From: Ruegeria sp. 6PALISEP08
GTDB lineage: Bacteria; Pseudomonadota; Alphaproteobacteria; Rhodobacterales; Rhodobacteraceae
Direction of reading: 5' to 3'
Length of the DNA stretch: 64,000 nucleotides
Assembly (NCBI RefSeq): GCF_001238295.1
Contig: NZ_LGXZ01000001.1
Span: 124,001-188,000, forward strand
Position numbers and translations under genes: made by a program. The notes under the pieces were generated by a model that ran no database searches, was not told the DNA's origin, and saw nothing but the letters and a program-made list of their open reading frames with translations. The first letter of the stretch is position 1, and the number at the start of each line of letters is the position of its first letter. Positions 25,864-33,678 of this stretch are shown here, one piece after another.

Positions 25864-27129
25864 TTACGCCGCAGGGCGTTTGCCGCGGGGGCGACGCCGT
25901 TTGTTGGCAGCGGGTTTTCCATCCCCATTAGCAGGCTTGGGCTTGAACGCCCGACGGCGGTTGTTCGGGCGGCGCGCAGGCTTTTCTGCTACGGTTCCTT
26001 CAGGCAGGGTCCCACTAGCGACCGGGATCTCGATTTTCATCAGCTTTTGGATCTGACGGAGCAGATCAACTTCTTCGGCTGAACAGAATGCAATTGCCTC
26101 ACCCTCTCGACCCGCGCGTGCAGTTCGACCGATGCGATGGACGTAGTTATCGGGAACCTCGGGCAGATCATAATTGATGACATAAGCCACGCCGGGGATG
26201 TCGATACCACGCGCGGCGACATCGGTAGCCACGAGAACGTTAACCTCGCCTGCGCGGAAGGCCTTGATCGCGCGGTCACGTTGCCCCTGGCTCTTGTTGC
26301 CATGGATCGAGGCGGCGTTAAAACCGTCGGCGACCAGTCCTTTCATCAGTTTTTCAGCGCCGTGCTTCGTGCGCGAGAATACCAACGTCAGAGCGTCCAT
26401 ATCCTTTGACAGAATCTCGCGTAGCTTGTGGGGTTTTCCCGGCTTGCTGACAAAATGGATCGATTGAGTGATCTTGTCGGCGGCTTTACCCGGGGGCGAG
26501 ACCTGAACGCGCTGCGGATTGGTCAGGTAGGCACGGCTGAGCTCTTCCATCTGCTTTGGCATCGTGGCCGAGAACAGCATGGTCTGGCGAGGTGTGCCCA
26601 GTTCTGGCGCGATGCGGCGCAGGGCGTGGATGAACCCCATGTCAAGCATTTGGTCCGCCTCGTCCAGCACCAGGTGCCGGACCGAGCTTAGGTCGACCGC
26701 GCGGCGATCCATCAGGTCAATCAGGCGGCCCGGTGTGGCGACAAGGATGTCAGTGCCGCGCGACAGGAACATGATCTGTTTGTTGATCGATTGGCCCCCA
26801 ACCACTGTGGCGACGCGCAGTTTGGTGTTCTTGCTAAGGCCGCGCAGGCTGTCGGCGATCTGGTTGACCAGCTCGCGGGTGGGCGCCAGGATCAATGATT
26901 TGGCCATTTTCGGCTCGGGTTTGCCAGGCTGCGCTAGAAGGTGATCGATCAGCGGCAGGCCGAAGGCCAGAGTCTTACCAGTGCCGGTCTGAGCAAGGCC
27001 GAGGATATCGTGCCCATTCAGCGCCAGCGGAATGGCCTGATTCTGAATCGGAGTGGGTTGTGTAAAATTGGCGCTTTTCAGCGCTTTGTTAAGTGCGGGG
27101 GCAAGGCCCAGCATATCGAAGTCGAACAA
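25864..27129 (-). CDS. DEAD-box RNA helicase (RhlE-like)
   Basis: ATP-dependent RNA unwinding, cytoplasmic. I place the start at the TTG at 27129, which has AAAGGA 7 nt upstream and gives the family N-terminus (M)FDFDMLGLAPALN; an ATG five codons later is the alternative. Motifs in order: Q motif FTQPTPIQNQAIP, Walker A AQTGTGKT, PTRELVNQ, GG, TPGRLIDL, LDEADQML, SAT, then helicase-C IHGNKSQGQRDRAIKAF, VATDVAARGID and HRIGRTARAG. The C-terminal 60 residues are a basic Arg/Lys/Pro tail that should bind RNA. About 421 aa. Confidence 0.94.
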   Translation of the reverse strand: MFDFDMLGLAPALNKALKSANFTQPTPIQNQAIPLALNGHDILGLAQTGTGKTLAFGLPLIDHLLAQPGKPEPKMAKSLILAPTRELVNQIADSLRGLSKNTKLRVATVVGGQSINKQIMFLSRGTDILVATPGRLIDLMDRRAVDLSSVRHLVLDEADQMLDMGFIHALRRIAPELGTPRQTMLFSATMPKQMEELSRAYLTNPQRVQVSPPGKAADKITQSIHFVSKPGKPHKLREILSKDMDALTLVFSRTKHGAEKLMKGLVADGFNAASIHGNKSQGQRDRAIKAFRAGEVNVLVATDVAARGIDIPGVAYVINYDLPEVPDNYVHRIGRTARAGREGEAIAFCSAEEVDLLRQIQKLMKIEIPVASGTLPEGTVAEKPARRPNNRRRAFKPKPANGDGKPAANKRRRPRGKRPAA

Positions 27130-27560
27130 ATAACTATCCTTTATGCCCGGAGCAATCGCCCACGGACAAGTCGTGACGGGTCGCACATGGCGACCTGCAG
27201 GGGTTGTGCGAGACCTCGGGACGGGCAGGCGCACCCTGCGCCATCCGGTCATCGCGTCAAGAACCCTGCGTGATGGGGAACTGTGATGTGGATCGGGCGC
27301 TGTAGGGCGGAAGAGGTCCGCGCAAGCTCACGCAGCAGCGCTTTGATTGAGTGCACATGAGGGTTGAGAGAGGGATTGTCAAGCTGGCATTTGAAATTGG
27401 AGCGAGGTGTTGGCAATGAAGTCGTCGCATTTCCGTCGTTTCTTCGCCCAACTCTGAATGACGTTCTGAAACGTGTTGGCCATACAAAACGGATTTTTCA
27501 GCGAGAGCCGTTTTCGCAAAACAGTTAAGCTGAGGAAGGAAATACTTATCGCATCGGACG
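27130..27560. other. Intergenic region upstream of the helicase and the GTA block, no gene seen
   Basis: Contains no frame with both a ribosome site and family likeness; a 109-codon reverse frame (27257-27586) looks random in composition. It should hold the helicase promoter. An AAAACGG/CCGTTTT dyad with a 15-nt loop (27486-27514) is the only local structure I noticed. Confidence 0.5.
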
Positions 27561-27582
27561 GTCTGTGTTGCGTCTGTGTTGC
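27561..27582. repeat. Tandem 11-bp direct repeat upstream of the GTA promoter
   Basis: GTCTGTGTTGC occurs twice with no gap. One repeat is about one helical turn, and the pair ends 8 nt before the -35 element at 27591, a normal position for an activator that contacts RNA polymerase. Confidence 0.7.
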
Positions 27583-27590
27583 GCAAATCA

Positions 27591-27619
27591 TTGACTTTAC
27601 GGGCTTAATGCCGTATAGG
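27591..27619 (+). promoter_or_regulatory. Sigma-70 type promoter ahead of the GTA cluster
   Basis: TTGACT, 17-nt spacer, TATAGG; the best promoter I found in the window. The start site would fall near 27626, beside an ATG at 27627 that opens a 46-codon frame overlapping g1. The GTA gene g1 begins about 100 nt further on. Confidence 0.65.
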
Positions 27620-27647
27620 TTGTGTCATGCTAGAAGAAGTGCGCAAT

Positions 27648-27676
27648 GGCCCCGGGGCGACCCGGTGGCCGTTTTT
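27648..27676 (+). terminator. Attenuator-like intrinsic terminator between the GTA promoter and g1
   Basis: GGCCCCGGG pairs with CCCGG(T)GGCC, a 9-bp stem with one bulged T and a GCGA tetraloop, followed by five T. It lies about 25 nt after the expected start site, so most transcripts would stop after about 50 nt unless read-through is induced. Confidence 0.65.
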
Positions 27677-27723
27677 CGTTTCTCTCGTGCGGAGAAAACT
27701 CACGCATGAGGTCACAGGCAAAC

Positions 27724-28068
27724 ATGACTTTGATTACCCCGGAAGAGCGGATTTCCCAGACGGCTGACTTGTTGCAGTCGCTTGAGAGGTCCATTCGCGA
27801 TCTGCGGCAAGCGGCGGAAGACCTGCGCAAACAGATCGGTGCCGGGGAGGATGCAGATCTTGCTGGTTCAGCCAGACAACTCGGGCAGTTAGAGGGGCTG
27901 ATCCGAAGTTGTCAGAAAGTGGAGACAAGCTTTGTCGAACAACATCACAGACAAGCCGGAATTGCCCAAAGCGGGTACGCGTTTGACCTTGACCGAGCTC
28001 GGTTTGAGGTCGGGTGCAGGTTGGCTCGCCTCCGCACCTGTTGCGGTGCAGAACAGATTTCTGAGTGA
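27724..28068 (+). CDS. GTA g1-like protein (small terminase candidate)
   Basis: The 114-residue protein (from the ATG at 27724; an ATG at 27706 is also possible) is a helical, coiled-coil-like protein: MTLITPEERISQTADLLQSLERSIRDLRQAAEDLRKQIG. Its place directly ahead of and overlapping the large terminase gene matches ORFg1 of the Rhodobacter capsulatus gene transfer agent, now regarded as the small terminase subunit. The identification rests on position and helical character. It overlaps g2 by 137 nt in another frame. Confidence 0.72.
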   Translation: MTLITPEERISQTADLLQSLERSIRDLRQAAEDLRKQIGAGEDADLAGSARQLGQLEGLIRSCQKVETSFVEQHHRQAGIAQSGYAFDLDRARFEVGCRLARLRTCCGAEQISE

Positions 28069-29347
28069 GATCGGGGAGGGGGGGCTGTGTGCCCTCCCTT
28101 TCCTGTTTGAGTTCTGGGCGCTGCCGCATCAGCTGCCGCCCAAGAGCGACTGGCGGTCCTGGGTGATCATGGGCGGTCGCGGGGCAGGCAAAACGCGGGC
28201 TGGGGCCGAGTGGGTGCGGTCGATGGTTGAGGGGTCGAAAACGTTGGATAATGGGGAGGCCAGTCGCGTGGCACTGGTCGGTGAGACCTTTGATCAGGTG
28301 CGCGATGTGATGATCTTTGGCGATAGCGGGATATTGCAATGCTCGCCGCCAGATCGTCGACCTTCATGGAAGGCTTCTGAACGCAAGTTGATCTGGCCCA
28401 ATGGGGCTGAGGCGCAGGCGTTTTCGGCGCATGATCCTGAGGGGCTGCGCGGCCCTCAGTTTGATGCGGCTTGGGTGGATGAGCTGACCAAGTGGAAGAA
28501 GGCCGGGGAAACCTGGGACATGCTGCAATTTGCGCTTCGATTGGGGGATCGGCCCCGGGTCTGTGTGACGACCACGCCGCGCAATGTGAAGGTTTTGAAG
28601 GAGTTGCTGGCGTCGCCGTCCACCGTGCAGACCCATGCGCCGACTGAGGCGAACCGGGCCAATCTGGCGGGCTCGTTTCTGGACGAGGTGCGCGCGCGCT
28701 ATGCGGGTACGCGGTTGGGGCGGCAGGAGTTGGACAGGGTGCTGCTGTCGGATGCCGAGGGGGCACTGTGGACGGGGTCGATGCTGGAATCGGCGCGGTG
28801 CACGCAGGTGCCGGAGTTGCATCGGGTTGTCGTGGCGCTGGATCCGGCGGTAACGGCGGGGTCGGGTACAGATGCCTGCGGGCTTGTGGTTGTGGGCGCG
28901 CAGGTGCAAGGGCCGCCCGAGAGTTGGCGCGCCTATGTGCTGGCCGACCGGACGGTGCAGGGCGTTGGCCCGGCGGGCTGGGCGCAGGCGGCGATTGACG
29001 CAATGGATGAGTTCGGGGCCGAACGGCTGGTGGCCGAAGTCAATCAGGGCGGGCAATTGGTGGAAGAGGTCGTGCGGCAGGTGGACCCTCTGGTGCCTTA
29101 TCGCGCGGTGCGGGCGTCGCGCGGCAAGGTCGCGCGGGCGGAACCTGTGGCAGCACTGTATGAACAGGGACGGGTGGCGCATGTCACCGGACTGGACGCG
29201 CTGGAGGAGCAGATGTGCCAGATGACCGCACGCGGGTTCGAGGGGCAGGGTTCGCCGGACCGGGTGGACGCTCTGGTCTGGGCGCTGCATGAGTTAGTGG
29301 TGGGGCCGGCGGGGACGTATCGGAGGCCGAGGGTGCGAAGTTTGTAA
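27932..29347 (+). CDS. GTA g2, large terminase (DNA-packaging ATPase/nuclease)
   Basis: Packages host DNA into GTA heads. The frame starts with TTG at 27932, with GGAG 7 nt upstream; 471 aa. Walker A is GGRGAGKTRAG (about residue 81), Walker B lies in FDAAWVDELTKW, and the coupling motif TTTPRN follows. The RNase H-like nuclease domain begins ALDPAVTAGSGTDACG, with further acidic residues in LVAEVNQGGQ and RVDALVWAL. The match to RcGTA ORFg2/DNA-packaging protein is clear. The reading frame is intact. Next in the expected order would be g3, but a reverse-strand transporter gene intervenes. Confidence 0.92.
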   Translation: MSNNITDKPELPKAGTRLTLTELGLRSGAGWLASAPVAVQNRFLSEIGEGGLCALPFLFEFWALPHQLPPKSDWRSWVIMGGRGAGKTRAGAEWVRSMVEGSKTLDNGEASRVALVGETFDQVRDVMIFGDSGILQCSPPDRRPSWKASERKLIWPNGAEAQAFSAHDPEGLRGPQFDAAWVDELTKWKKAGETWDMLQFALRLGDRPRVCVTTTPRNVKVLKELLASPSTVQTHAPTEANRANLAGSFLDEVRARYAGTRLGRQELDRVLLSDAEGALWTGSMLESARCTQVPELHRVVVALDPAVTAGSGTDACGLVVVGAQVQGPPESWRAYVLADRTVQGVGPAGWAQAAIDAMDEFGAERLVAEVNQGGQLVEEVVRQVDPLVPYRAVRASRGKVARAEPVAALYEQGRVAHVTGLDALEEQMCQMTARGFEGQGSPDRVDALVWALHELVVGPAGTYRRPRVRSL

Positions 29348-29375
29348 GCCCATTGCGGCAAGTGCATCAAGCGCT

Positions 29376-30335
29376 TTAGACAGGAGCCAGTTCATCTGGC
29401 CATCGTCTGGGAAGTTCAGAGATAATCAGCAGAACGTCTGCCCCGGCTAGAACGGCTTGAATATCGTGTATCAAGCGCAGGTTGAGGCGATCGACTTCGT
29501 GCGCGAGAATGGAACGATGTGGGTCGTAGTAAACCGTCACATAATAGGAACGGCCCAGTTTGGTGACAGACAGATCCCGAATTTTCCCGCCATCCTCGAC
29601 CAGGGTTGCACGTAGGGCGCGGCGTGCGGTCGCGATGGTTGCGGGGCTGGCGCTTACGCCAGCAAGCTCGCCCAGTCCGCCTCTGAATTCACGGATATAC
29701 GACCCGAGGGCCAGCAGACAAAGTAGCAAGACAACCACGGAATCCCCGATCGGTGCGAGCGCAGCAAGAGGGCCTTCCTTGAAGTAGTAGATGGCTGCCA
29801 AACCGATGCCTGCCGCAGCAGTGATCAGCCCGTCAAAAAGCGCCGCCTTGGCCTCCAGTCGCAGAATTGCGCTGTTTCGTCCGATGCGGTGCCAGGTGAA
29901 ATGATGAAAGGCCCAGAGAAAGGTGCAGGTCACGCCAATCCCCGAGAAATAGAGGATCATGGGCGCAAAGCTTAGGGGTTCAGGGGGCAGGCCGATCAGA
30001 TAGTTGTAGATGTTTTTGAGGGCACTGGTAATCGCAAACAGTACAAGACCCAAAAGAGATAGAGAGCGGAATGTTGAAAAGATCGCCTCGTCTGCGGCAT
30101 AGCCGAAAGGCCTAAGCTTGTCGGGTCCTGCATCAATTCGTTGGCTGATCTTTCGGCCGAGAAAAGCCGAAGAAAAACCTATCAGTGAGAACAGACCGTC
30201 CATCATGATTGCGTTCGAGTTCGATAGAATGCTCGCTAGGATTCCAGCTGCACCCATAAAGAGGTTGCCGCACATGGCTACCACGAGTGCGCGACTTTCC
30301 ATTCGTTTTCTGGTGGCCAAATCTGGCTGAGTCAT
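29376..30335 (-). CDS. Cation diffusion facilitator-like transporter, inserted between GTA g2 and g3
   Basis: A 319-residue membrane protein with six predicted helices (about 15-38, 45-62, 85-108, 122-142, 165-185, 195-212) and a cytoplasmic C-terminal domain (about 225-310) as in CDF proteins. The metal site is unusual: helix II has D46 but Ser at the usual second Asp (MDGLFSLIGF), and helix V has one Asp with Thr four residues later (LFDGLITAAAG) in place of the HxxxD/DxxxD pair. It may move another ion or be a distant branch. It is encoded against the GTA genes, 28 nt after g2 and 179 nt before g3. Confidence 0.8.
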   Translation of the reverse strand: MTQPDLATRKRMESRALVVAMCGNLFMGAAGILASILSNSNAIMMDGLFSLIGFSSAFLGRKISQRIDAGPDKLRPFGYAADEAIFSTFRSLSLLGLVLFAITSALKNIYNYLIGLPPEPLSFAPMILYFSGIGVTCTFLWAFHHFTWHRIGRNSAILRLEAKAALFDGLITAAAGIGLAAIYYFKEGPLAALAPIGDSVVVLLLCLLALGSYIREFRGGLGELAGVSASPATIATARRALRATLVEDGGKIRDLSVTKLGRSYYVTVYYDPHRSILAHEVDRLNLRLIHDIQAVLAGADVLLIISELPRRWPDELAPV

Positions 30336-30514
30336 CCGGTCGGTCCTGGATTGGTGTCAAGTGCTTCTACCAATAGCCATTCATTCGAAATTGGCCACCC
30401 CTTTGGCCAAGCCTGTTGCCCATCCTCCGTACGCCCCATTCCCGAGGCTTAAACTTCTTTCCGTCATAACTCTTTTCAACAAGCCGGGCAGAGCGGCGGC
30501 AGAAAGGAGCACAG

Positions 30515-31678
30515 ATGGTATTCGATTTCTTGCGTCGTGGATCGGCTGGGGAAGCGCCCGAGGCAAAGGCGAGCGCGGCGGGGCCTGTGGTGGCTTGGCA
30601 AACGGGCGGGCGCGTGGCGTGGAGCCCTCGGGATGCGGTATCGCTGACGCGGACGGGGTTTTCGGGGAACCCGGTGGGGTTCCGTTCGGTCAAGCTGATT
30701 GCCGAGGCGGCGGCGGCTCTGCCTCTGGTTCTTCAGGATCAGGTGCAGCGATATGATGTGCATCCGATCCTGTCCCTGATGCGCCGTCCGAATGCGGCAC
30801 AGGGGCAGGCGGAGTTGATGGAGGCGCTGTTCGGGCAGTTGCTGCTGTCGGGCAATGCCTATGTTGAGGCGGTGCAGGCTGACGAGAGCCTGCCGGTTGA
30901 GTTGCATCTCTTGCGCTCGGACCGGATGAGCGTGGTGCCTGGCGCGGATGGGTGGCCCAAGGCGTATGATTACGCGGTGGGTGGCAAGAAGCACCGGTTT
31001 GCGGCGGAAAACATCTGTCACATCAAGTCGTTCCACCCGCAGGATGATCACTATGGGTTCTCGCCAATGCAGGCGGCAGCGATGGCGATTGATGTGCATA
31101 ACAGTGCGTCGCGGTGGTCGAAATCACTGCTGGATAATGCGGCGCGGCCTTCAGGGGCGCTGGTTTGGAAGGGCGGCGATGGCCATGGGGTGATGGCCGA
31201 GGATCAGTTCCGTCGTCTGAGCGATGAGATCGAACAGAACTATCGCGGGGCGCGCAATGCTGGCCGTCCGATGGTTCTGGAAGGGGGGCTGGATTGGAAG
31301 CCGATGGGGTTCTCGCCGTCCGATATGGAGTTTCAAAAGACTAAGGAAGCCGCCGCCCGCGAGATCGCGCTGGCCTTTGGGGTCCCGCCGATGCTGCTGG
31401 GGATTCAGGGCGATGCGACCTATTCGAACTATCAGGAGGCCAACCGGGCGTTCTATCGCCTGACCGTGCTGCCCCTGGTGACGCGGGTGGCGGCAGCTGT
31501 GTCGGAGTGGCTGGTGGGCTTTACCGGCGAGGAGTTGGTGATGAAGCCCGATTTGGACCAGGTGCCTGCGCTGTCGGCGGAGCGAGATGCGCAATGGGCG
31601 CGGGTCAACGGGGCCGATTTCCTGACGGATGCCGAGAAACGCGCTTTGTTGGGGCTGCCGGAGCGTGCCGATGGCTGA
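30515..31678 (+). CDS. GTA g3, phage portal protein (HK97 type)
   Basis: Forms the dodecameric ring through which DNA enters the head. The 387-residue protein has the HK97 portal layout: GNPVGFRSVKLIAEAAAALPL, HPILSLMRRPNAAQGQAELMEALFGQLLLSGNAYVE, DDHYGFSPMQAAAMAID, GRPMVLEGGLDWKPMGFSPSDMEF, and ALAFGVPPMLLGIQGDATYSNYQEANRAFYRLTVLPLV. GAAAGGAG precedes the ATG. The upstream gap after the inserted transporter would need its own promoter or read-through past the antisense gene. Overlaps g3.5 by 8 nt. Confidence 0.94.
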   Translation: MVFDFLRRGSAGEAPEAKASAAGPVVAWQTGGRVAWSPRDAVSLTRTGFSGNPVGFRSVKLIAEAAAALPLVLQDQVQRYDVHPILSLMRRPNAAQGQAELMEALFGQLLLSGNAYVEAVQADESLPVELHLLRSDRMSVVPGADGWPKAYDYAVGGKKHRFAAENICHIKSFHPQDDHYGFSPMQAAAMAIDVHNSASRWSKSLLDNAARPSGALVWKGGDGHGVMAEDQFRRLSDEIEQNYRGARNAGRPMVLEGGLDWKPMGFSPSDMEFQKTKEAAAREIALAFGVPPMLLGIQGDATYSNYQEANRAFYRLTVLPLVTRVAAAVSEWLVGFTGEELVMKPDLDQVPALSAERDAQWARVNGADFLTDAEKRALLGLPERADG

Positions 31679-31889
31679 GGGGTATCCCCCATTCGAGTGC
31701 GCGCCGGGTCTGCGTCTGGCCGCGCATGAGCGGGTGGCCGAGATCCAGCACGCACATCTGTGTCGGCGTTTGGATCAGATCGAAGAGATGATGGAACGGC
31801 TGGAGCGGCGGTTGTGGCTGACGGTCTACGGCGTGGCGGCAGTAATCCTGGCACAGGCGTTTCAGTCATTCCTTGTGGTAACGCCATAA
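31671..31889 (+). CDS. GTA g3.5-like head formation protein (RCAP_rcc01685 family)
   Basis: A 72-residue protein that starts inside the last codons of g3 (ATGGCTGA overlap). It has a helical charged middle (HLCRRLDQIEEMMERLERRLW) and one C-terminal hydrophobic helix (LTVYGVAAVILAQAFQSFLVV). Size, position and the coiled-coil plus membrane helix match the small GTA gene between portal and protease in Rhodobacterales, annotated as a GTA head formation protein. Function in assembly is not understood. Confidence 0.8.
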   Translation: MAEGYPPFECAPGLRLAAHERVAEIQHAHLCRRLDQIEEMMERLERRLWLTVYGVAAVILAQAFQSFLVVTP

Positions 31890-31903
31890 ATTCAGTGAGT
31901 TAC

Positions 31904-32461
31904 ATGGAGAAGTTTGTGGATTTGGAACATAAATTCGCGCGGTTCGGAGACGGATTGTCGGTGTCTGATGATGCGGTGATCGAGGGTTATGCCAGTCTGT
32001 TCGGTCAGGTCGATCAAGGCAGTGACGTTGTGCAGCGTGGGGCGTATCGCGGCTCGCTTGAGGGGCTGGCCAAGGCGGGTCAGCGGGTCAAGATGCTATG
32101 GCAGCACGACCCGTCGCAACCCATCGGCGTCTGGGACGAAGTGCGTGAGGACGACAAGGGCCTGTGGGTCAAGGGGCGTCTTCTGGAAAGCACACAGAAA
32201 GGCCGTGAGGCGGCGGAGTTGATCCGGGCAGGTGCAATGGATGGCCTGTCGATTGGCTATCGCACCAAGCGGGCTGTGAAGAATGACAGGGGCCAGCGGG
32301 TCCTGACCGAACTGGAGCTGTGGGAGGTGTCCTTGGTGACCTTCCCGATGCTGCCCAGTGCGCGGGTGGCGGCGAAGGGAACGACCCCGGACGCCGAGGA
32401 AGCCCTGCGCAGTATTGCCGAGGTGTTCAACGATGCCCGGCAGGAGTTGGCGCGGACCTAG
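31904..32461 (+). CDS. GTA g4, HK97-family prohead protease
   Basis: Cleaves the scaffold part of the capsid protein during head maturation. 185 aa from the ATG at 31904 (MEKFVDLEHKF). Family marks are IEGYASLFGQVDQGSDVVQRGAY, the catalytic His in MLWQHDPSQPIGVWDEV, the Ser in AMDGLSIGYRTKRA and the closing ELWEVSLVTFPMLPSARV. The reading frame is intact. It sits 14 nt after g3.5 and 35 nt before g5. Confidence 0.93.
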   Translation: MEKFVDLEHKFARFGDGLSVSDDAVIEGYASLFGQVDQGSDVVQRGAYRGSLEGLAKAGQRVKMLWQHDPSQPIGVWDEVREDDKGLWVKGRLLESTQKGREAAELIRAGAMDGLSIGYRTKRAVKNDRGQRVLTELELWEVSLVTFPMLPSARVAAKGTTPDAEEALRSIAEVFNDARQELART

Positions 32462-32496
32462 CGCGCCTCAAACCCATCCAAAAACAGGACATGCTG

Positions 32497-33675
32497 ATGA
32501 GCAAGACCGAAACACCGGCTTTGACCGGAGAGGGTGCGCCCCTGGTTCAGGAGGTGAAGCAGGCGATGGCTGGCTTTGTGAATGAATTCAAGGGTCTCAA
32601 GGCTGAAGTTAAAACCAAACTGCAACAGACAGAAGAGCGACTGACCATGCTGGATCGTAAATCAACCATTGCGGCACGCCCGCATCTTGCGGCCTCGATT
32701 GAGGACGGTGCCCCACACCACAAGGCTTTTGACGCCTATGTGCGTTCGGGCGAGGATGACGGGCTGCGCGGTTTGGAAATGGAGGCAAAGTCTCTGTCAA
32801 CTGCGGTCAATAGCGATGGCGGCTATCTGGTTGACCCACAGACCGCCGAGACGATCAAGTCGGTGCTGAACTCAACTGCTTCGATCCGTTCGATTGCGTC
32901 GGTGGTGATTGTGGAGGCGAACTCTTTCGACGTGTTGATCGATCACACCGATGTAGGTGCGGGCCGGGCGGACGAAAACGCGGCCGCGTCGGAAACCGGG
33001 ACGCCGTCCATCGATCGTATCTCGATCCAGTTGCACGAACTGAGTGCGCTGCCGAAAGCCTCGCAACGTCTGCTGGATGACAGCGCGTTTGATGTTGAAG
33101 GCTGGCTAGCGGGTCGAATTGCCGACAAGTTCGCCCGTGCCGAGGCTGCGGCGTTCATCAACGGTGATGGTGTCGACAAGCCCAAGGGTCTGATGATCCA
33201 TCGCGCAGTGCCGAATGACAGCTGGTCCTGGGGTAGTCTTGGTTACATTGCGACTGGTATTGACGGTGGTATCGACGCGGATGCGATTGTCGATGTGGTT
33301 TATGCGCTGGGCGCGCAGTACCGCGTCAACGGCACCTTTGTGATGAACTCGAAAACGGCAGGTCTGATCCGCAAGCTGAAAGACAGCGATGGCCGCTTCC
33401 TGTGGTCGGATGGTCTGGCAGCCGGTGAGCTTGCGCGTCTTATGGGTTATCCGGTGCTGATCGCTGAGGATATGCCGGACGCGGCGTCGGACAGTTTCTC
33501 GATTGCCTTCGGTGATTTCAAGGCTGGTTACACCATCGCTGAACGTCCCGATCTACGCGTGCTGCGCGACCCTTTCAGCGCCAAACCGCATGTCCTGTTC
33601 TACGCAACTAAGCGCGTGGGCGGCGACGTGAGCGACTTTGCTGCAATCAAGCTGCTGAAATTCGGCACTGCCTAA
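32497..33675 (+). CDS. GTA g5, major capsid protein (HK97 fold)
   Basis: Builds the GTA head. 392 aa from the ATG at 32497, with CAGGA 7 nt upstream. Residues 1-85 form a helical scaffold region that the g4 protease should remove. The mature part begins around MEAKSLSTAVNSDGGYLVDPQTAETI, with the family's LHELSALPKASQRLLDDSAFDVEGWLAGRIADKFARAEAAAFINGDG and the late LMGYPVLIAEDMPD...FSIAFGDFKAGYTIAERPDLRVLRDPFS. Intact. In a full GTA the head-tail adaptor g6 would follow; here a fragment of g15 does. Confidence 0.94.
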   Translation: MSKTETPALTGEGAPLVQEVKQAMAGFVNEFKGLKAEVKTKLQQTEERLTMLDRKSTIAARPHLAASIEDGAPHHKAFDAYVRSGEDDGLRGLEMEAKSLSTAVNSDGGYLVDPQTAETIKSVLNSTASIRSIASVVIVEANSFDVLIDHTDVGAGRADENAAASETGTPSIDRISIQLHELSALPKASQRLLDDSAFDVEGWLAGRIADKFARAEAAAFINGDGVDKPKGLMIHRAVPNDSWSWGSLGYIATGIDGGIDADAIVDVVYALGAQYRVNGTFVMNSKTAGLIRKLKDSDGRFLWSDGLAAGELARLMGYPVLIAEDMPDAASDSFSIAFGDFKAGYTIAERPDLRVLRDPFSAKPHVLFYATKRVGGDVSDFAAIKLLKFGTA

Positions 33676-33678
33676 GCG

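Noticed and set aside
27257..27586. A 109-codon reverse frame upstream of the GTA block
   Set aside because: Random-looking composition, no ribosome site, overlaps the promoter and tandem repeat region.
27627..27767. A 46-codon frame starting next to the predicted GTA transcript start
   Set aside because: Could be a leaderless leader peptide, but it overlaps g1, has no ribosome site and no recognisable sequence; mentioned only with the attenuator.
29348..30514. Transposon or integron origin of the transporter insert in the GTA cluster
   Set aside because: No transposase, integrase, terminal inverted repeat or clear target duplication; the flanking decamers differ at one base and are too short to argue from.
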